Shown here piece by piece: positions 58,037-64,000 of a stretch of DNA of 64,000 nt. Below the pieces are notes generated by a model, which was not told the origin of the DNA, searched no databases, and saw nothing but the letters and a program-made list of their open reading frames with translations. Made by a program: the position numbers and the translations under genes. Where the stretch lies: assembly GCA_029215795.1 (NCBI GenBank), contig JARDYH010000002.1, positions 66,379,001 through 66,443,000 of the forward strand. Direction: 5' to 3'. Source of the stretch: Anniella stebbinsi (Eukaryota > Chordata > Lepidosauria > Squamata > Anniellidae). Position 1 is the stretch's first letter; each line of letters begins with the position of its first letter.

Positions 58037-61000
58037 GTAAGTATAGTTTAGCGAGTTGTAGTGGAATGTGAATTGTTACGAAGAAGCAAGGTTATATATT
58101 GGTGTATAATAATACATACTTCGTTTGAAATGTGAATGCTTGCTAACTGGGATATTTGTGTGTTTAACCAGACAGCCATATGCTTAATGTCTCTCATATA
58201 TATTAATGATCTCAATTACTTGTGCAATTTTGCTGTTAGTCTTTGACATTTCACTGCAGCTACATGTAACATTATCCTGTTGACCCATTCTCTGTTGAAA
58301 CAACTCACCCAACTGCTTCTGCATGTGTTCGACATCTATGTTAGACTTTGTGAGGGTGTTCAGAAGAGGACTTTTTAAAGGACAAACAGCTGCCAGGGGA
58401 AAGTTAAGCACTTCCTTCCTCACAGTTCATTCCTAGGCTGTTTTGCAGTACTGAAGGAGCTGTTGCGCTTTAATTGCATGTGGTTGTAATGTGTTATTTT
58501 TGGTCCTGTATGCGTAGCATCAAAGTATAGTAGAAAAACCAAACTGCAGTACAGCTTAATTAGGTAACTGCTGTTTGTAGAAGGTGCTTCAGTTTTTGGG
58601 CATGAATAGAGATGTATTAATACCTTATGGGCTATATTGCATATGTGTGCCCCATATCTAGCATTATGGAAATATAATCATGGAACAAGGTGTTGCACAG
58701 TAAACTTGGGTAGTATTTCTCTTCAGGGAATTAATAACTTCTGTTACTTTAGGTACAATTGGAGATGAACATGTTTCCATTTGGAAACAGTAGAGAAATT
58801 GAGAATTACCCTGTAAAGTTTAAAGCTCATCAAAATCTATATGGAATCCACTTAAATAAAGAGGATAAGCCATAACTTCAGTATTTCCAGTGTGGTTTGG
58901 AGCAAAAGGCATTGTTTCTTTCTTTCATATCTATTTATGATATCTATGCCTCAACAAGTCTCTTTTAACTTCTTTCATGGTTGTTTATAGTGTCTTTAAT
59001 TATAGTCCAGTGAAACATTGCAAGGGATTTGATTGTATCAAAAATTTAAGGTGCTGCTTTACATGTAAAATACCATGAACACACACATACATGGAGGTTT
59101 TATCTAGATTCTGCATTCTGCTTGCTTATGTTGCATGTTGTCATAGTAGTTATGAAAAATGAGTTTCTAGTCAGTTCAGGTTAAACATTTTCATACAGAG
59201 CAAGCACTTAATCCCATAAGTGAGGTAGCTTCTAAACATGATGAATCCACTTATGATTTCTGCTACACAACTGCTTTTGTAAGTAAGGCAGATGCCTGTT
59301 GCAATTGACTGCCATAGTTGGCATTGATTGGAGAGGAATTGTTTAATTGTGGGCTACTTGAGTTTGAACCACTATAGTGAAGTTCTAATGCATTGATGTG
59401 CATTGTGTTTTTCACTGTACTAATTATGATGTCCAGATTGTAGTTCTATGAACAAAAAATTGGGTGATAATTCTGACAGCAAAACCAATTTACCTGCCAG
59501 AGTATATTGGAGCTGGTATTCAGTAAAATGAAGTTCAGTTTATTAGCAGTATGAATGTTCTTTGTTCCTGTTCATATCATGGAGATGGATTTCAATTAGG
59601 TATATGGACAATTTTTCTAATTAGTTTGAGTTACTGTACCTATTAAACAAATCTGGTTGTTCAGCTGTTGTGAGAATACTACCATATTTTCATTTGTGGC
59701 AGTACAAGATATTGGCCTGTTTTTTCACTTCCATTTTATCCTATCTATAATATGTGCAAGGAGCATGGATCATGATATGTAGTCAAGTTAGGAACCTTGT
59801 AGGAGCATCAGTATTTTGTAACTAAGGATAATCTGGATGGTCTTCATAATTTCAAGGTGCCCACAGCATGTATATGATGGGCAGGTATCAGAGTTGATAA
59901 AAAACAATGATGTTTAATTTTTTTTAATCAGATTTTGAAATTTTCTTAAAACAATTAGTAAAAAAAGAGCCTAGGTCAAAGATATCGTCATGAATACTAA
60001 TTATACAACTTCTAATTATATTCTATGAATATGTTAGCAGTTTATGGAGACAGGAGATAATCTGATAAGTCCTATTCTGCATGGCAAATGGGGTACAAAA
60101 ATGCATGCTCTCTCTCTCTCTCTCCCTCCCCTTGCTTCTTTCTAAGTGCAATGGTCAGTGAATAATTTGGGGGGGGGATGGAGTAGATCAGAAAAAGGAG
60201 GAGGAGTCTGGATATAAATGCAAAATAGAAAGTGAAATCAATAATGAACAGAACATATTCATGCAGTCCTGACTTCTGAGGAAACTTCTGCTGCTGGTAT
60301 CCTCTACTGTAGACGGGAAATACATAGCATGGCAGCAGCAGGCTGTAAAACAGACCCCATTTGGTAATATTTTGTTTCTATATCTAATGTGGTTAAAATT
60401 GCCTACGTTTTATTTTTTAAAGATCTTTACTTTTATCTAGAAACTGAAATATTTAACCATTCAAAAATCCTTGTGTATGTTCTGTTAATGTTTGTTTATT
60501 CTTTTGGTTAGTTTCCTTCTTCAACAATTATATTAGTACAATTGAAAAGCTTATTTGGTGGTAGGGCCACACATCATGACAAAAATATAATGATTAATTG
60601 AACAGTTGGAACTGGTTCATCTCCTGAATGACTTCACAAGTTCCTTCTGTTTTAGTACTAAAATGACCAAATTATCATCCAATTTTTAATGAAAATTAAT
60701 CTGAAAACAATTCAGAATAATTGCTTACTGTCCTTCAAGGCCGGCAAGAGCCTCGGTCAAGGCTCAGATAGTCCTAGGAATAACAAAGAGTGAAACCAGT
60801 CCAGTCTAGGGTCATATACGAGATTCCAAGAATGGTTAGCAGAAGAAGGCAGAGGTGAGGTCAAAGCAGCCCAGAGTTCAGACCACAGGAGTCAGTAGTA
60901 CTGAGTCACAAGGCCAGAGTGGTCCAGGTGTGTCATCAAGGGTCTGGAGATCTGCAAGGTCCAGAATAGCAAGGCAAAACATGGAGGTTAATTCACTGTT

Positions 61001-61100
61001 ATTTGCAGCAGAAAGCTCGTTTCGGCTGTGCTGATTTATAGCTGGTCGTTAATCAGCACAGCTGGCTAATTAGATCAGCATGTTGCTTTTAAGGGAGGCC
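58037..61100 (+). other. CSNK1G3 intron (phase 1), proximal part
   Basis: AT-rich intron DNA. A (CT)n run lies at about 60108-60124. From about 60730 the sequence becomes less AT-rich and repeat-like (TCAGATAGTCCTAGGAATAA, GTCCAGAATAGCAAGGC), with a short inverted repeat CTGTGCTGATT/AATCAGCACAG at 61026-61063. No exon was recognised. Confidence 0.75.
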
Positions 61101-61384
61101 TCATGCTGTGACTTCTTCTTCGTGGTCTCTGTGCATCACACATATGGGCTCTGCGCCTGCGTGGAGCCTGTCTCGGAAACTTCTATAGCTAAGGCAAACA
61201 TTTTTGGCGGGAACCCCTCCCCCACTGTCTACTGACTCCATGTTCCCGCCTTTCTCCTCAGTTCTTTTTCGACCGCCTTGCTGAAAGAATGTCTTGTTGG
61301 GAACTTCTGTCTTTCTCCTGAGGAGGAAGCTTTAGAGTGCTAAGGTTTTCAGTTATTTTACTTTGTTTTTAGCTCATTTTTAGT

Positions 61385-61535
61385 CTTTATTTATTTATTT
61401 ATTACATTTGTATACCGCCCCGTAGCCAAAGCTACAATTAAATTACATGCGATTAAACAATTAAAAACAATATACAAAAATTAAAGCAGCAAAAACATAC
61501 AACATACACACATACATTTAAAACAATATAATTTA
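61385..61535 (-). mobile_element. L2-type LINE tail inserted in the DIRS-like element
   Basis: It begins CTTTATTTATTTATTTATTAC then TTGTATACCGCCCCGTAGCC, the reversed 3' hairpin and tail found at 9873. The body is AT-rich to about 61535. Confidence 0.8.
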
Positions 61536-61721
61536 TTGTTATTATATTCTTAGATATTTTATTCTCCAGCGATCTTGGATCGCGTTGAGGGGGATCGCAC
61601 AGCCATTAAGGCCCCTTTTCAAAATGTGTTAAGTGCGTCAGCAAGCTTCCCCAGCAGACAGACTTTTCTCTGTTTAATTTGTTTTGGGAGAGGCTCAGGT
61701 CATTGAAACCTGTCGCTACTG

Positions 61722-61935
61722 TATTATTATTATTATTATTATTACATTTATATACCACCCCATAGCCGAAGCTCTCTAGGTGGTTTACAAAATTTAAAAC
61801 CATAAACATAAGACAGCTGACATTTAAAACATTTTAAACTGTTAAGCCTGGCTACTAAGTCAGTTAAAACCTCAACTTAAGCTGTTGACATGCCTGGAAG
61901 AAAAGTTTTGACCTGGCACTGAAAAGATAACCATG
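61722..61935 (-). mobile_element. Second L2-type LINE tail in the DIRS-like element
   Basis: An (ATT)n run (61722-61743) leads into CATTTATATACCACCCCATA and GCCGAAGCTCTCTAGGTGG. This is the same 3' hairpin family in minus orientation, ending near GGCTCCAGGTCTG. Confidence 0.8.
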
Positions 61936-62050
61936 TTGGCTCCAGGTCTGTGGATAAAAGCTCTAGAAGCCATGGTTTCTTCCAGACAATCGTTACACTT
62001 ATGGCACAGGCTCCTCGATCTACTGGAGACATGGCCGCTTCATGCCTCAT

Positions 62051-62720
62051 CCGATCTTCCAACATTTGGACGCTCCCTAGCTGTATCTACAGCAAGAGGG
62101 ATATCTAAGAAGGCTGGAGCCTTCTGGAGCTGATCGCATGGAGCAATTCTTCGGGGGAGAGCCCCTCTGCGTCCTCGGACCCTGACTCTGGTGAAGGGTC
62201 ATTCCGATCTTCCAACATTTGGACGCTCCCAAGGCTGTATCTACAGCAAGAGGGATATCTAAGAAGGCAGGAGCCTTCTGGAGCTGATCGCATGGAGCGA
62301 TTCTACGGAGGAGAGCCCCTCTGTGTCCTCGGACCCTAACTCTGATGAAGGGTCATTCCGATCTTCCAACATTTGGACGCTCCCCAGGCTGTATCTACAG
62401 TAAGAGGGATATCTAAGAAGGCAGGAGCCTTCGGGGGCTGATCGCATGGAGCGATTCTACGGAGGAGAGCCCCTCTGCGTCCTCGGACCCTGACTCTGAC
62501 CATGGGTCATTCTGATCATCCAACGTTTGGACGCTCCCTAGCTGTCTCTACAATGAAAGGGATATCTAAGAAGGCCAGGTTACATAGGACTTCTGGGGAC
62601 TGATCGCTTGGATGAGAGCCTCTCAGTGTCTTCGGACCCCCACCCTAACCATAGGTCGTTCCGATCTTCCAACATCTGGATACTCTCTACCTGTGTTTCT
62701 ACAGCTAGAGAGAGACCGGG
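62051..62720 (+). repeat. Four to five tandem copies of a ~154-bp unit
   Basis: The phrase CCGATCTTCCAACATTTGGA starts at 62051, 62204 and 62358. Mutated forms start at 62512 and 62661. Spacings are 153, 154, 154 and 149. Each unit also contains GATATCTAAGAAGGC, GCTGATCGCATGGAGC and GAGAGCCCCTCTG. The period is not a multiple of three, so a continuous frame could not pass through. Confidence 0.95.
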
Positions 62721-62789
62721 TTCCAACTCCGATGCAGCTGTTAGGGTCCCCCCAATACCGAGGGTGGCCCCTTTGGCGGTGATGACTTA

Positions 62790-63125
62790 ACTGGCTCCTT
62801 CGGTACCGAGGTCTAAGCTCTCGATAGTGGAGCTTCTAACATGCATCTTCGACATCAAGATGAGATGTCTAGCAGGCAAAATTGACATCACAGGGTGAGA
62901 CTCAACTGCCTCCTTCGGTACCGAGCGCCATGGGGCCGAGCACCATGGGGCCGAGCTCCTTGGTACCGAGCTCCATGGTACCGAGCTCCTCGGTGCCGAG
63001 CTCTCGGTACCAAGATGAGAATATCTAACATGCAGCTTTTGACGTCAAGATGAGATGTCTAGCAGGCAGAATTGACATCAAAGGGTGAAACTCAACTGCC
63101 TCTTTTGGTACCAATCTCTGGTACC
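62790..63125 (+). repeat. Short tandem repeat rich in GGTACCGAGCTCC units
   Basis: Between 62925 and 63015 near-identical 15-bp units (GGTACCGAGCTCCAT and GGGGCCGAGCACCAT variants) repeat about six times and translate as Val-Pro-Ser-Ser-Met. Larger paired segments (ATGAGATGTCTAGCAGGCA at about 62862 and 63051) show a second duplication of about 190 bp. Confidence 0.85.
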
Positions 63126-64000
63126 AAGAATAGACATCTAACATGCAGCTTGAAGTAGACATCTCTCCACCAAGTTAATTAGCACAGCCGTTACAGGCTA
63201 GCTGCCAATTACAGGGCTGCTCCCTAGAGCTGCTACAATTGGAGTGCTATGATTTCAACAGAGAGAGTTTTTATGCCTGTGATGTCTAGGGGCATCATTC
63301 TCGGCTCCCTGTAAAAAAAAAAAGGGGGGGCAGAACTTCAACTGGGTTGTCTCCCCCGAGAATGCCATACCAGTACCGAGATTGGCATCAATTATGAGAG
63401 GGACACCTCTTGCAATGGACCCCGTAACTCCCGTACCAGGCATCGATACCAACCCCTATATTGGTACATATGCCTTTCTCGATATTGAGCAGCTCTATCG
63501 GTATCGCGATTGCCACTGGAGGAAGTTTTCTCGCAACTCCCTCTAGCTCTACCGAGATCACTGTCATTGTGACCTGTCCACAGGGCTCAACTGTTGACTC
63601 ATGATACTGTCGTGAATGCGTCAGTACGTCCACCTAGCTCTTCTCCTTTCCAGCCCCACTCTGTGGGGTGTCAAAAAGTTCAGCTTGGAGAAGATGGGTT
63701 TAATCATAGAACTAAAACTGATTCCCCTCAATCCTTAGAGAGCTCTCAGTCGGACCCAACATTGCTCTCTTCTGCATCGCCTGTTGATGGGGTGCTGTAC
63801 AGAGTGGAACCTCCTTTGGAAGACCTATATCACTCTCTAATTTAATATTTGGTCCACTACAGGTCTCTTCAACCTGTACTGGATTTGAGACGGCTCCATA
63901 CGTACGTCAGAACCACAAATTCCTGATGGCACATAAAGCCCTGCCCCAGAATATTTACAAAATGTATGGCACTGGTCCTTCCGTTCATTCGCCTTCAAGG

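Larger units (their letters stand above)
61100..64000 (+). mobile_element. Decayed DIRS-like retroelement, running off the right edge
   Basis: From about 61100 the DNA is CpG-richer and reads in order: a non-coding 5' part with GCGCCTGCGTGGAGCC and GGCGGGAAC; a Cys/His-bearing piece (LCLICFGRGSGH near 61670); acidic Ser-rich tandem segments (62051-62700); a Ser/Val/Pro/Tyr/Arg-rich stretch (62750-63550); and near 63870 a PVLDLRRLHTYVRTT segment. V-L-D-L-R-x-L is the characteristic entry into the DIRS1-type reverse transcriptase. Stops and frameshifts occur throughout, and two LINE tails are inserted. The assignment rests on motif order; a Gypsy-type element is a less likely alternative. It sits in sense orientation in the CSNK1G3 intron. 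Confidence 0.5.

Noticed and set aside
62105..62447. Two near-identical minus-strand frames (62 codons each) suggesting a repeated protein
   Set aside because: They arise from the 154-bp tandem repeat. The DIRS-like coding direction is plus, and the minus frames overlap the repeat units only.

Overview
The window looks like nuclear DNA from a vertebrate, most probably a squamate reptile. The reasons are one intron-rich, vertebrate-type gene with conserved GT/AG splice sites and a CpG-island promoter, set in AT-rich DNA full of decayed L2/CR1-type LINE pieces (tails ending in TAAATAAA repeats), Penelope-like and DIRS-like retroelement remnants, many hAT-like palindromic elements with 8-bp target duplications, and ATCT/GAA/CA microsatellites. 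No bacterial-type operon, CRISPR array, tRNA or rRNA gene was seen. The species cannot be fixed from this sequence.

The one gene recognised with confidence is the 5' part of CSNK1G3 (casein kinase 1 gamma 3) on the + strand. Its CpG-island promoter and probable non-coding first exon lie at about 33.9-34.96 kb. There is a possible second non-coding exon at 44706-44780. The start-codon exon is 46860-47286 (ATG at 47109, preceded by a 39-codon uORF). Two further coding exons are 52159-52199 and 57967-58036. Together they encode residues 1-96: the variable N-terminus, the glycine-rich loop, the ATP-binding lysine and the alphaC glutamate. The rest of the kinase lies beyond the right edge. All ~30 kb from the promoter to the window end is therefore this gene's 5' region.

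Left of the promoter (0-33.9 kb) is a repeat-rich intergenic region. At 7.06-13.26 kb lie fragments of an unidentified, decayed multi-exon gene. Its candidate exons keep consistent splice phase, but two exons are broken by transposable elements, and removing each insertion at its target-site duplication restores the reading frame. The same stretch holds a 1.85-kb, extremely GC-rich hAT-like element (10005-11849) carrying five tandem ~190-bp palindromes, and a relative of it (14843-15700) sits inside an L2-like LINE that also carries a second hAT-like insertion. The DNA from 16.3 to 33.9 kb is mostly quiet, with old LINE fragments at 24.6-27.3 kb.

The right end (about 61.1-64 kb) is a decayed DIRS-like retroelement in CSNK1G3 intron DNA, with a 154-bp tandem duplication and two inserted LINE tails. 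A 57-bp-arm perfect foldback (56838-56970) and a 438-bp imperfect inverted repeat (53801-54238) are further structural oddities in the kinase introns.
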